From Curtobacterium sp. MCBA15_012 (lineage in GTDB: Bacteria; Actinomycetota; Actinomycetes; Actinomycetales; Microbacteriaceae): a stretch of 64,000 bases of DNA. The translations under genes were made by a program, and so were the position numbers. The notes under the pieces were generated by a model, which was not told where the DNA came from, ran no database searches, and saw nothing but the letters and a program-made list of their open reading frames with translations. Below are positions 34,487 through 42,727 of the stretch, one piece after another. Numbering within the stretch: position 1 is the first letter of the stretch; every line of letters starts with the position of its first letter. The DNA lies in assembly GCF_001864935.2 (NCBI RefSeq), contig NZ_CP126267.1, positions 2,852,001 through 2,916,000 of the forward strand. The letters are read 5' to 3'.

Positions 34487-35035
34487 ATGCGCAAGGTGAC
34501 CTCGGGCCTCTTCACGTCGGTGGACGGCGTGGTGCAGGACCCGTACACGTTCCAGTACGACTCGTTCGACGCCGAGCTCGGCACCGCCATGGGCGCGTGG
34601 ATGGAGCGCACCGAGACGGTCCTGCTCGGCCGGCAGAGCTACCTCGAGTGGTCGGAGTGGTGGCCGTCCCACGACGACGACCCGTTCGGACAGTGGATCA
34701 ACCCGATCGAGAAGCACGTCGCCTCGACCACGCTCGACGGCGACCTGACCTGGCAGAACGCGCACCTGATCCGCGGCGACGTCGACGACTTCGTCCGCGA
34801 CCTCAAGGCCGGCGACGGCGGCGACGTCGCGGTGACCGGCAGCGTCACGCTCGTGCGGCACCTGCTCTTCGCGGGCCTGCTCGACGAGCTGCAGCTCATG
34901 GTCCACCCGGCCGTCGCCGGTGCGGGGCGCAGGCTGTTCGAGCCGACCGACCCGCCCACGCGGCTGCGCCTGGTGCGCAGCGAGGTGACCAGCAAGGGGA
35001 ACGTGCTGGCCACCTACGCGCCGTTCGCCGACTGA
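34487..35035 (+). CDS. Dihydrofolate reductase-fold protein (RibD C-terminal type)
   Basis: This 182-residue protein starts RKVTSGLFTSVDGVVQDP, the N-terminal signature of the dihydrofolate reductase/RibD C-terminal superfamily common in actinobacteria. LLGRQSYLEW (about 45-54), VTGSVTLVRHLL (about 114-125) and the DELQLMVHPAVAGAGRRLF block follow. These proteins bind NADPH; most are of unknown substrate and are not true folate reductases. It is divergent from the hydrolase operon and followed by a weak hairpin (35037-35055). Confidence 0.88.
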   Translation: MRKVTSGLFTSVDGVVQDPYTFQYDSFDAELGTAMGAWMERTETVLLGRQSYLEWSEWWPSHDDDPFGQWINPIEKHVASTTLDGDLTWQNAHLIRGDVDDFVRDLKAGDGGDVAVTGSVTLVRHLLFAGLLDELQLMVHPAVAGAGRRLFEPTDPPTRLRLVRSEVTSKGNVLATYAPFAD

Positions 35036-35036
35036 C

Positions 35037-35055
35037 GGAGGCGGGGCGCGCCTCC
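35037..35055 (+). terminator. Short GGAGGCG hairpin
   Basis: Arms 35037-35043 and 35049-35055 (GGAGGCG/CGCCTCC) have a five-base loop, directly after the DHFR-like gene. Weak. Confidence 0.35.
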
Positions 35056-35171
35056 AGACCGACCCGGCGCGGAGCGCTCCATCGGCACCGGGACGGGCCG
35101 GTGGACGGACAGGGTGCGGAAGCGGCGTACCCTTCTGGGTGGCCGTCGACCGCACCACACTGGAGTTCACC

Positions 35172-36470
35172 ATGTCCGAGGACACCCGCCCGCACGTCGT
35201 CATCGTCGGCGGTGGCTTCGCCGGCGTCGCGGCCATGCGCGAGCTCGCCGACGCCGACGTCCGGGTGACCCTGGTCGACCGGCACGTCTACAACATGTTC
35301 CAGCCGCTCATGTACCAGGTGGCGACCGGTGGGCTGAACGCCGGCGACGTGACGTACTTCCTCCGCAGCCTCCGCGCGAAGCAGGCGAACGCCGACTTCC
35401 GGCACGGGCTGCTCACCGGCATCGACCACGAGAACCGCGTCGCCGAGATGTCCGACGGCGAGCACCTGCACTACGACTGGCTGATCCTGGCCAACGGCGT
35501 CAACACGAGCTACTTCGGCACGCCCGGCGCCTACGAGTACGCGTACTCGATGTACTCCCGCTCGCAGGCGCTCCGGATCCGCGACGAGCTGTTCACCCGT
35601 CTCGAGCAGGCCGCGGCGAAGCAGGGTCCCGACGAGATCCGCGTGGTGATCGTCGGCGGCGGGGCCACGGGCGTCGAGATGGCCGGCGCCCTCGCGGAGC
35701 TGCGTGACCAGGCGCTCGTCGGGGCCTACCCCGAGATCGAGCGCGGCAACATCTCGATCACGCTCGTGCACCGCAGCGGCGAACTCCTCAAGCCGTTCGC
35801 GCCGCGCCTGCGTCGGTACGCGGCGAAGATCCTCCGCAAGCGCGGCGTCGAGCTGCGGCTGAACACCGGCGTCGCCGAGGTCAAGCCCGACGGCGTGGTG
35901 ACGGCGACCGGCGAGTTCATCCCCGCCTCGCAGGTGATCTGGGCGACGGGCGTCGCCGCGCACAAGGAGGTCTCGGGCTGGGGTCTGCCGCAGACGCACG
36001 GCGGTCGCATCCAGGTGAACGACGACCTCAGCGTCAAGGGCGTCGAGCGGATCTTCTCGGCCGGTGACATCGCGGCGCAGGACGACGCGCTCGCCCAGCT
36101 CGCCCAGCCGGCCCTGCAGGGCGGCAAGCACGCGGCACGGCAGATCGTCCGGCTCATGCAGGGCAAGCCGACCGAGCACCTCAAGTACTTCGACAAGGGC
36201 ACGATGGCGACGATCGGCACGAACGCCGCGGTCGCGCAGCTGCGCGGCGGCGTCACGATGGTCGGGCCGGTCGCGTGGATCGCGTGGGTCGCGGTGCACA
36301 TCGCGTCGCTGCTCGGCAACGGCAACCGGCTGTCGACGCTGTCACACTTCTTCGTCCGCTACATGTGGTTCATGCGGAAGCGCTCGATCCCGATCGTCGG
36401 CGACGTCCGGCCGGTGCGCCCGAACGGCGACCGCGAGCCGGAGCCGTGGCAGATGCAGAAGGCCGAGTAG
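35172..36470 (+). CDS. ndh: Type II NADH dehydrogenase
   Basis: This 432-residue flavoprotein has the FAD motif VVIVGGGFAGVAA (residues 9-21), the NADH-binding Rossmann motif VVIVGGGATGVEMAG (about 158-172), and IFSAGDIAAQ plus QPALQGGKHAARQI toward the C-terminus. A hydrophobic segment at GPVAWIAWVAVHIASLLG and a basic FVRYMWFMRKRS tail anchor it to the membrane. It oxidises NADH and passes electrons to menaquinone without proton pumping. ATG 35172 has a weak GGAG at usable distance. The gene ends before a strong hairpin. Confidence 0.93.
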   Translation: MSEDTRPHVVIVGGGFAGVAAMRELADADVRVTLVDRHVYNMFQPLMYQVATGGLNAGDVTYFLRSLRAKQANADFRHGLLTGIDHENRVAEMSDGEHLHYDWLILANGVNTSYFGTPGAYEYAYSMYSRSQALRIRDELFTRLEQAAAKQGPDEIRVVIVGGGATGVEMAGALAELRDQALVGAYPEIERGNISITLVHRSGELLKPFAPRLRRYAAKILRKRGVELRLNTGVAEVKPDGVVTATGEFIPASQVIWATGVAAHKEVSGWGLPQTHGGRIQVNDDLSVKGVERIFSAGDIAAQDDALAQLAQPALQGGKHAARQIVRLMQGKPTEHLKYFDKGTMATIGTNAAVAQLRGGVTMVGPVAWIAWVAVHIASLLGNGNRLSTLSHFFVRYMWFMRKRSIPIVGDVRPVRPNGDREPEPWQMQKAE

Positions 36471-36483
36471 CGCCGCACGCGGC

Positions 36484-36527
36484 GCGGACGGGAGGCGCGG
36501 GTCGGGGTCGACCCGCGCCTCCCGTCC
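36484..36527 (+). terminator. 19-bp GGGAGGCGCGG hairpin, ndh terminator
   Basis: Arms 36484-36502 (CGGACGGGAGGCGCGGGTC) and 36509-36527 are exact complements around a six-base loop. Confidence 0.75.
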
Positions 36528-36546
36528 GTCACGTGGTGACGCGGGG

Positions 36547-36765
36547 CTGACGCCGCCGCGTGCACGCGAGCTCGCCGAGCTCGCGAACCTGAAGGTCCAC
36601 CTGGCCGACGCACTGCGGGCGCACGGGATCACCGAATCGACCGCCACGATCGCCGCGGAGACGGCGTTCGCGCAGTGGATCGCCGACGAGGAGACGCGGG
36701 ACTTCCGCGCCGTCGTGCAGGAGCGACTGGCGGCCTTCACCGCACTCGTGCACCCCGGTCGTTGA
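36547..36765 (+). pseudogene. Short helical remnant, possibly TetR C-terminus
   Basis: The frame ending at TGA 36763-36765 encodes about 70 residues (LAELANLKVHLADALRAHG, AETAFAQWIADEETRDF, VVQERLAAFTALVHPGR), with good codon bias and amphipathic helices like the last helices of a TetR-type regulator. No start codon other than CTG is available before the ndh terminator, and no DNA-binding domain is present. A decayed gene is the simplest reading. Confidence 0.4.
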
Positions 36766-36831
36766 GCGCGCTCTTACCTCGGCGGAGCAGTCTGGTCGTC
36801 ACCCGGAAGACCGATCCCGCAGGGAGGGACC

Positions 36832-38040
36832 GTGACGACGAACGCGATCGCGCCCGAGCGCACGAGCACCACCGGCCGCACCCCGGTCGGCACGGTGGTC
36901 GGCGCTGCCCGGACCGCACCGCCGCCACCCCTCACGCGCCGGGCCCCGGCGCTCGACGGGCTGCGCACGGTCGCCATCCTGATGGTGATCCTGTACCACC
37001 TGCACGTGCCGCGGTTCGACGGCGGGTTCACCGGCGTGACGGTCTTCTTCGTCCTGTCCGGGTTCCTCATCACGACCCTGCTGCTCGGCGAGCACCGGAA
37101 GACGGGCCGCATCCGGCTCGGGTCGTTCTGGTGGAAGCGCCTGCTGCGGCTCTACCCGGCGCTGCTCGCCCTGGTCGTGGTCGGCCTGCTCCTGTGGAAC
37201 TGGGTCGGCGACTACAAGGGTGCGTCCTTCGGCCCCGGTGAGGCGGCCTTCATCGCCCTGACGTACACGGGCAACCTGTTCCGCTCGTTCTGGGACACCA
37301 CGCAGGGCGTGTTCGCGCACACCTGGAGCCTGTCGATGGAGGAGCAGTTCTACCTCGTGTGGCCGCCGGTGCTCGTGCTGCTGTTCACGCTCCGGGCACG
37401 CCGCCGCTGGCTGCTCGCGGGCCTCGGTGCCGTCGTGGTCGGCGGGTCCGTCGCCGCGGGTCTGCTCTACCGCACGCCGAGCGGCAACGCGACGCCCGAC
37501 GTGTACTTCTCCCCCGTGCTCGGCGTCGTGCCGCTCGCCACCGGCTGCCTGCTCGCGCTCCTGCTCGACGACGAACGGGTCCGGACGTGGGCGTCCGGTG
37601 TCGCCGGGCACGTCGCGACCTGGGGCGGGATCGTCCTGCTCGCCGTCGTGACGGCCTCGATCGGCGACGACTGGACCCAGCACGCGTCGACCTTCGGCGT
37701 CGTGCTGCCGCTGACCGGCCTGGTGTCGGCGGTGCTCATCGGCGGGCTCGTCTCGGTCCGGTCGCCGCTGTCGTCCGCCCTGGCGTGGACGCCGGTGTCG
37801 TGGTTCGGTCGGCGGGTGTCGTACTCGGCGTACCTGTGGCACCCGCTCGTGATCGCCCTGCTCGACCCGTTCGCGATCGGTCCGTGGGGCACCGTGTGGC
37901 TCGTCGGCGTCGCGCTGCTCGTGGCCGTCGGTGCCGCGTACGCGGTCGAGGTGCCCGTCGAGAAGGCCCGGAAGCGCGTCCGCGAGGCACGCCGGGCCGT
38001 GGCCGCCGACCGCGCCGGACGCGCCAGCGCCACCAGCTGA
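36832..38040 (+). CDS. Acyltransferase 3 family membrane protein (OafA/YrhL type)
   Basis: This 402-residue protein has the family entry motif PALDGLRTVAILMVILYHL (about 39-57), GGFTGVTVFFVLSGFLIT (about 62-79), WKRLLRLYPALL and TWSLSMEEQFYLVWPP, and about ten hydrophobic helices. Such enzymes O-acylate cell-surface glycans or antibiotics. The SGNH esterase domain often fused at the C-terminus is absent; instead a basic tail follows. GTG 36832 has GGGAGG at good spacing. The stop codon is inside a 32-bp tandem duplication. Confidence 0.9.
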   Translation: MTTNAIAPERTSTTGRTPVGTVVGAARTAPPPPLTRRAPALDGLRTVAILMVILYHLHVPRFDGGFTGVTVFFVLSGFLITTLLLGEHRKTGRIRLGSFWWKRLLRLYPALLALVVVGLLLWNWVGDYKGASFGPGEAAFIALTYTGNLFRSFWDTTQGVFAHTWSLSMEEQFYLVWPPVLVLLFTLRARRRWLLAGLGAVVVGGSVAAGLLYRTPSGNATPDVYFSPVLGVVPLATGCLLALLLDDERVRTWASGVAGHVATWGGIVLLAVVTASIGDDWTQHASTFGVVLPLTGLVSAVLIGGLVSVRSPLSSALAWTPVSWFGRRVSYSAYLWHPLVIALLDPFAIGPWGTVWLVGVALLVAVGAAYAVEVPVEKARKRVREARRAVAADRAGRASATS

Positions 38041-38103
38041 CGCAGCCGCAGGCCGACCCAGCCATCACCTGACGCGGCCGCGGGCCGGCACAGCCATCGG
38101 CGG
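38037..38103. repeat. 32-bp tandem repeat at the acyltransferase stop codon
   Basis: Units at 38037 and 38069 (CTGACGCAGCCGCAGGCCG / CTGACGCGGCCGCGGGCCG...CAGCCATC) differ at a few positions. A further CGGCTGACGC follows at 38101. The first unit contains the stop codon TGA (38038-38040). Confidence 0.75.
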
Positions 38104-38130
38104 CTGACGCCCCGGACACCCGCCCGTCCG

Positions 38131-38136
38131 TAGGCT
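38131..38136 (+). promoter_or_regulatory. -10 hexamer TAGGCT, FAD monooxygenase
   Basis: TAGGCT is followed by six bases and the GTG at 38143. Confidence 0.5.
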
Positions 38137-38142
38137 CGGGCC

Positions 38143-39333
38143 GTGACCACGGAGCAGACCGACGTCCTCGTCGTGGGCGGCGGCCCCGTCGGCCTGTCCG
38201 TCGGCGCACTGCTCGCCGCCGAGGGCCTCGACGTCCGGGTCTGGGAACGCCGGGACGCCCCGCCGTCCGGGTCCCGGGCGATCGGCATCCACCCGCCGTC
38301 GCTCGACCTGTTCGCGCGCCTCGGGGTCGCCGCACCGGTCGTCGCCGAGGCCGCCCTCGTCCGCCGCGGGATCGCCACGAGCCGCGGACGCACGCTCGGC
38401 ACCCTGTCGTTCGACCACGTGTCCGCCACGCACCCCTACGTCGCCGCGCTCGACCAGCACCGCACCGAGACGATCCTGCGCGACCGGCTCGCGGCCCTCG
38501 CCCCGGGCGCCCTCCGCACCGGCACCGCCGCGACCGCGCTGCACAGCCACCGGGACCACGTCGACGTGCACGGTACGGGACCGGACGGCACCCCGGTCAC
38601 CGTCCGGGCACGCTTCGTGGTCGGCGCCGACGGGGCCAGGAGCGCGGTGCGCGACCTGCTCGGCGTCGGGACGCACGGCCGCGACTACGGCGACCGGTAC
38701 GTCATGGGCGACTTCGCCGACCCGGGCGGTACCCCCGCCGACACCGCGGTCGTCGACGTCGGGCCGGCTGGCGTCCTCGAGTCGTTCCCGCTGCCCGGCG
38801 GGCGCCGACGTTACGTCGCCCTGGTGCCCCACCACGACGAGGAGGCGACCACGCGCGCCCCGGACGGCGACGCGGCGGAGGCGGGACGGGCCTCCCGGCT
38901 GGCCGCCCTCGTGCGCGACCGCACCGGCGTCGCGCCGGACCCCGCGACCAGCTCGATGACGAGCGGGTTCCGGGTGCGGCGACGGACGGCGGACCGCGTC
39001 GGCGTCGGCCGCGTCGTGCTCGTCGGCGACGCCGCCCACGAGATCAGCCCGATCGGCGGGCAGGGCATGAACCTCGGGTGGCTGGACGCCGCGGCGCTCG
39101 CGCCGGTCCTGGCCGGGGCGGTGCGCTCCGGGAGCTCCGGGCCGTGGCCCCGGTACGCGGCGACGCGGCAGGCCGCGGCCGCGCGCGCGGCGCGGCAGGC
39201 GGAGGCGAACATGGCGGTGGGTCGGCCGGCCCGGGGGCTCGCGCTCGTCGGCCGGGAGGCGCTGCTCCGGTCCGCCCTGCGGCTCCCGACCGGCGGGCTG
39301 CTGGCCTCGGTCTACGCGATGCGGTGGGCCTGA
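38143..39333 (+). CDS. FAD-dependent monooxygenase (UbiH/PHBH type)
   Basis: This 396-residue group A flavoprotein has VLVVGGGPVGLSVGALLA (residues 7-24, FAD Rossmann), FVVGADGARSAVR (about 160-172, the DG motif), and VLVGDAAHEISPIGGQGMNLG (about 288-308, the GD motif). It hydroxylates or epoxidises an unknown substrate with NAD(P)H. A Gly/Ala linker near residue 248 carries a GGGACGGGCCTCCC sequence. It converges on a UbiA prenyltransferase. Such a pair occurs in quinone/isoprenoid-modifying clusters, but no polyketide synthase is present here. Confidence 0.88.
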   Translation: MTTEQTDVLVVGGGPVGLSVGALLAAEGLDVRVWERRDAPPSGSRAIGIHPPSLDLFARLGVAAPVVAEAALVRRGIATSRGRTLGTLSFDHVSATHPYVAALDQHRTETILRDRLAALAPGALRTGTAATALHSHRDHVDVHGTGPDGTPVTVRARFVVGADGARSAVRDLLGVGTHGRDYGDRYVMGDFADPGGTPADTAVVDVGPAGVLESFPLPGGRRRYVALVPHHDEEATTRAPDGDAAEAGRASRLAALVRDRTGVAPDPATSSMTSGFRVRRRTADRVGVGRVVLVGDAAHEISPIGGQGMNLGWLDAAALAPVLAGAVRSGSSGPWPRYAATRQAAAARAARQAEANMAVGRPARGLALVGREALLRSALRLPTGGLLASVYAMRWA

Positions 39334-39384
39334 CGGGTCGCGTCCGCGCGCGGCCGGACGGCCCGCTCGGGACGGGCGCGACCC

Positions 39385-39420
39385 GTCGCCGTCGCTGTCG
39401 CCGTCGCTGTCGCCGTCGCC
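39385..39420. repeat. Hexanucleotide repeat between convergent genes
   Basis: Six hexamers alternate GTCGCC and GTCGCT. It lies in the 142-bp space between the monooxygenase and UbiA stop codons; no gene is there. Confidence 0.85.
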
Positions 39421-39475
39421 GGTCGTGCGGGTCGGGAGCCGATCGCTCCGTGCGGGGCCGGGCAGGGCTCCCCGG

Positions 39476-40342
39476 TCAGGCGACGAGCCGGGCGCCCGCG
39501 ACGCCGAGCTCGACCACCAGGACGAGCGAGGACGCGATGACCAGCCGGAACAGCGCTCGGGTCGGACGTCCGGCGAACACGAGTCGGACGCCCACTGCGG
39601 CCAGGACGACGACCACCACGGCGCCGACGACCGCGAGCACGGCACCGACACCGCGCGCCGGTGCATCCCCGAGGAGCTGTCCGCCGAGCACGAGCACGGC
39701 CGCGACCACGAGCGCGCCGAACGCGAGGGTCCCCGCACCGCGGAGCCCGAGCCGGTGCGGGAAGCCGCGCACCCCGGTCGCCGCGTCGTCGAGCAGGTCG
39801 GGCAGGACGTTCGTGCAGTGGATCGCGACGCCGAACACCGCACCCGTCGCGACCGCCCACCACGCCGGCCACGCGCCACCGCCCGCGGCGACCGCGACCA
39901 CCGGCAGGAGCCCGAACGCGACCACGAACGGCACGACGGACCACGCCGTCCGCTTCAGGCCGGCGTCGTACGCCCACCCCGCGGCGACGAGCACGACGTG
40001 CGCGACGGCGGCGACCGGGCCGAGGAACGCGCTGAGGACGACCGCGACGGCCGCCGTGGCGAACGCCGTCGTGCGGACGGTCGCGACGGGGACGAGACCG
40101 CGGGCCACCGGCTTGTCGCTCCGACCCACCGCGCGGTCGCGATCGGCATCGATCCAGTCGTTCGCGAGGCCGATCGACAGCTGCCCGGCGACGACGGCGA
40201 GCGCGACGAGGACGACGAGCCACACCGGGTCCCCCACGGCCCCGGCGACCACCGCGGCGAGGACGGTCACGGTGACGGTCGGGCCGGGGTGCGAGGACGC
40301 GACGAGCAGCCTCGCGGTGGTCAGGGGGGCGGGTCGGCTCAC
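39476..40342 (-). CDS. UbiA-family prenyltransferase
   Basis: This 288-residue integral membrane enzyme has both Asp-rich motifs of UbiA prenyltransferases. The first is NDWIDADRDRAVGRSDKP (about 61-78, NDxxDxxxD) and the second is DLLDDAATGVRG (about 176-187). About eight hydrophobic helices are visible. It attaches a prenyl chain to an aromatic acceptor; it is shorter than MenA-type enzymes and of unassigned acceptor. GTG 40342 is supported by TACGCT seven bases upstream. The gene converges on the FAD monooxygenase. Confidence 0.87.
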   Translation of the reverse strand: MSRPAPLTTARLLVASSHPGPTVTVTVLAAVVAGAVGDPVWLVVLVALAVVAGQLSIGLANDWIDADRDRAVGRSDKPVARGLVPVATVRTTAFATAAVAVVLSAFLGPVAAVAHVVLVAAGWAYDAGLKRTAWSVVPFVVAFGLLPVVAVAAGGGAWPAWWAVATGAVFGVAIHCTNVLPDLLDDAATGVRGFPHRLGLRGAGTLAFGALVVAAVLVLGGQLLGDAPARGVGAVLAVVGAVVVVVLAAVGVRLVFAGRPTRALFRLVIASSLVLVVELGVAGARLVA

Positions 40343-40349
40343 CGCGCCC

Positions 40350-40355
40350 AGCGTA
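40350..40355 (-). promoter_or_regulatory. -10 hexamer TACGCT, ubiA-type gene
   Basis: TACGCT on the minus strand, seven bases before the GTG at 40342. Confidence 0.45.
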
Positions 40356-40379
40356 GAGCGGGGCGGCTGACCGGGTCCG

Positions 40380-40420
40380 CCGGCACGCGCCCCGCCGGGT
40401 GTCGACGGGGCGCGTGCCGG
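40380..40420 (-). terminator. 15-bp hairpin, fdhA terminator
   Basis: Arms 40380-40394 (CCGGCACGCGCCCCG) and 40406-40420 are exact complements with an 11-base loop, just downstream of the formaldehyde dehydrogenase gene. Confidence 0.7.
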
Positions 40421-40436
40421 GACCGTCCTCGCGGGG

Positions 40437-41657
40437 TCAGGCCGCGGGGATGAGGCCGTTCGGGTTCAGCACGTACTTCGTCGCCGCGCCCTTGTCGAAC
40501 TCCTCGTAGCCGCGCGGGGCCTCGTCGAGGCCGATCGCCTTCGCGTTGACGTTCTTCGCGATGCTCGTGCGGTCGTGCAGGATCGCCATCATGAGCTGCC
40601 GGTTGTACTTCATGACCGGGCACTGCCCCGTCGTGAAGGACAGCGACTTCGCCCAGCCGGTGCCGAGGCTGAGCGACAGGGCGCCCTTCTTCGCGGCCTC
40701 GTCGACGCCGCCCGGGTCACCGGTGACGTAGAGCCCGGGGATGCCGAGGGCACCACCAGCGGCCGTGACGTCCATGAGCGAGTTGAGGACGGTCGCGGGG
40801 GCTTCCTCCCCCGATCCCGAGCCGTGGCCCTTCGCCTCGAAGCCGACGGCGTCGATGCCGCAGTCGACGAGCGGTTCGCCGAGGATCTGGTCGATCTGGT
40901 CGGCGGGGTCGCCCTTCGTCAGGTCGACGGTCTCGCAGCCGAACGTCCTCGCCTGGGCGAGGCGGTCGGCGTTCATGTCCCCCACGATCACGACGCTCGC
41001 GCCGAGCAGCAGGGCGCCGGTCGCAGCCGCGAGCCCGACCGGTCCGGCACCGGCGACGTAGACCGTCGAGCCGACCTCGACGCCCGCCGTGACGGCGCCG
41101 TGGAACCCGGTCGGGAAGATGTCGGACAGCATCGCGAGGTCGAGGACCTTCTCGAGCGCCTGGTCGCGGTCCGGGAACTTCAGCAGGTTCCAGTCGGCGT
41201 AGGGCACGAGGACGTACTCGGCCTGCCCGCCGACCCACCCGCCCATGTCGACGTAGCCGTAGGCACTGCCCGGGCGGTCGGGGTTGACGTTGAGGCAGAT
41301 GCCGGTCTTGCGCTCCTTGCAGTTCCGGCAGCGCCCGCAGGCGATGTTGAACGGCACGGAGACGATGTCGCCGACCTTGATGAACTCGACGTCGGACCCG
41401 ACCTCGACCACCTCGCCGGTGATCTCGTGCCCGAGGACGAGGTCGCTCGGGGCGGTCGTCCGGCCGCGGACCATGTGCTGGTCGCTGCCGCAGATGTTCG
41501 TCGCCACCGTGCGCAGGATCGCACCGTGGTTCACCTTGCGTCCGACGTTCGCGGGGTTGACCCCGGGTCCGTCCTTGAGTTCGAACGTCGGGTAGTCGGT
41601 CTCGATGACCTCGACCTTCCCCGGCCCCTTGTACGCGACTGCGTGGTTGCTCGCCAT
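40437..41657 (-). CDS. fdhA: Glutathione-independent formaldehyde dehydrogenase
   Basis: This 406-residue zinc-dependent medium-chain dehydrogenase closely resembles Pseudomonas-type FdhA. It has catalytic-zinc residues in TNICGSDQHM and LGHEITGE, a structural-zinc block CGRCRNCKERKTGIC (about 97-111), NAD-binding AGAGPVGLAA (about 176-185), and GLYVTGDPGGVDEAAKKG. It oxidises formaldehyde to formate with NAD and without a thiol cofactor, for detoxification or C1 metabolism. GAGGAGGA precedes the ATG at ideal spacing. It is monocistronic, with its own terminator. Confidence 0.93.
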   Translation of the reverse strand: MASNHAVAYKGPGKVEVIETDYPTFELKDGPGVNPANVGRKVNHGAILRTVATNICGSDQHMVRGRTTAPSDLVLGHEITGEVVEVGSDVEFIKVGDIVSVPFNIACGRCRNCKERKTGICLNVNPDRPGSAYGYVDMGGWVGGQAEYVLVPYADWNLLKFPDRDQALEKVLDLAMLSDIFPTGFHGAVTAGVEVGSTVYVAGAGPVGLAAATGALLLGASVVIVGDMNADRLAQARTFGCETVDLTKGDPADQIDQILGEPLVDCGIDAVGFEAKGHGSGSGEEAPATVLNSLMDVTAAGGALGIPGLYVTGDPGGVDEAAKKGALSLSLGTGWAKSLSFTTGQCPVMKYNRQLMMAILHDRTSIAKNVNAKAIGLDEAPRGYEEFDKGAATKYVLNPNGLIPAA

Positions 41658-41701
41658 GTGATCCTCCTCGATCCTCGGCGGCCACCCGGTGTCCCCACCG
41701 G

Positions 41702-41725
41702 GACGTCGTCATCGTCGACGACGTC
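41702..41725 (-). terminator. 9-bp hairpin after the D-Ala ligase gene
   Basis: GACGTCGTC (41702-41710) pairs with GACGACGTC (41717-41725) around ATCGTC, downstream of the ligase stop at 41747. Confidence 0.45.
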
Positions 41726-41746
41726 TCGGACAGTACGCCGCCGGGA

Positions 41747-42727
41747 TCACCGTGCGGTGGCCGCGCGCAGGAGCGCGTCGACGAGGGCGACCTGGTCGAG
41801 TCCGACGGCGGCGAACACGAGCGGCACCTGCGACCGTTCGGTGAAGCCCGGCGTGGTGTTCACCTCGTTGAGCACGACCCCGTCGTCGGTCACGAAGAAG
41901 TCGAACCGGGCCACCCCGGCGCACCCGAGCGCGTCGTACAGCGCCACGGCCGCCCCCGTCACCGCCGCCTGCTCGGCGGTCGACAGGCGCGCGGGGACGC
42001 GGAAGTCGGCCGTCCCGTCGTACTTCTGCTCCCGGTCGAACACCTGGTCCGCGGCGACCACGACCTCGAGCGGCGCCCCGGTGCGGAGCGTCCCGGTCGC
42101 GTCCCGGAACAGGGCGACGTCGACCTCGCGGCCGGAGACGAACGACTCGACGAGCACCGCGTCGCCCGCCGCCCGTGCGTGCCGGACGGCTGCGGCGACC
42201 CCGGCGGACCGCCGCACGACCGTGACGCCGTTGCTCGACCCGGCCGAGGTGGGCTTCACGACCCACGGCGGTCCGGGCAGCGCCCGCACGGCGACGTCGA
42301 CCTCGCGGTCGTCGGCCGTCCGGCGCACGAGCACACCCGGCGCGGTCGCGATGCCCAGTGCCTCGGCCACGAGCTTCGTCACCCACTTGTCCGCGGCGAG
42401 CGCCCCCGCCCGGACCGGCGAACCGACGACCGGCACGCCGATCATGTCGAGCAGCCCGGCGACCGCGCCGTCCTCGCCGTGGTCGCCGTGCAGGAGCGGG
42501 AAGGCGGCGTCGCAGGTGGTGATCGCGGCGACCGCGGCGGCGGCGGACAGGGGCGTCCCGTCCGCCGCGTGCCAGGAACCGTCGCGCCCGACCGTGAGCG
42601 CGACGGTCGCGGTGCCGCCGGCGCGGAGTGCCCGCTCGGCGGCGGCCGCCGACGCCAGGGAGACGTCGTGTTCGTCGTTCGCGCCGCCGCCGATGACGGC
42701 GACGCGGAGGTGGGAGTGGTCAGGCAC
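41747..42727 (-). CDS. ddl: D-alanine--D-alanine (or D-Ala--D-Ser) ligase
   Basis: This 326-residue ATP-grasp ligase has VIGGGANDEHDVSLASA (about 10-26) and the FPLLHGDHGEDGAVAGLL motif (about 77-94). WVVKPTSAGSSNGV (about 152-165) is the ATP lysine loop, REQKYDGTADFRVPARL (about 223-239) is the omega loop, and VLNEVNTTPGF (about 291-301) holds the Mg ligands. The KY pair in the omega loop excludes the D-lactate-type (VanA/B, which has His there) and fits D-Ala or D-Ser as second substrate. GTG 42727 has GGAGGG and overlaps the racemase end by eight bases. It is last in the peptidase-racemase-ligase operon. Confidence 0.87.
   Translation of the reverse strand: MPDHSHLRVAVIGGGANDEHDVSLASAAAAERALRAGGTATVALTVGRDGSWHAADGTPLSAAAAVAAITTCDAAFPLLHGDHGEDGAVAGLLDMIGVPVVGSPVRAGALAADKWVTKLVAEALGIATAPGVLVRRTADDREVDVAVRALPGPPWVVKPTSAGSSNGVTVVRRSAGVAAAVRHARAAGDAVLVESFVSGREVDVALFRDATGTLRTGAPLEVVVAADQVFDREQKYDGTADFRVPARLSTAEQAAVTGAAVALYDALGCAGVARFDFFVTDDGVVLNEVNTTPGFTERSQVPLVFAAVGLDQVALVDALLRAATAR

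Noticed and set aside
41747..42727. VanA/VanB-type D-Ala-D-Lac ligase
   Set aside because: The omega loop has KY, not the His of depsipeptide ligases, and no VanH or VanX gene is nearby.
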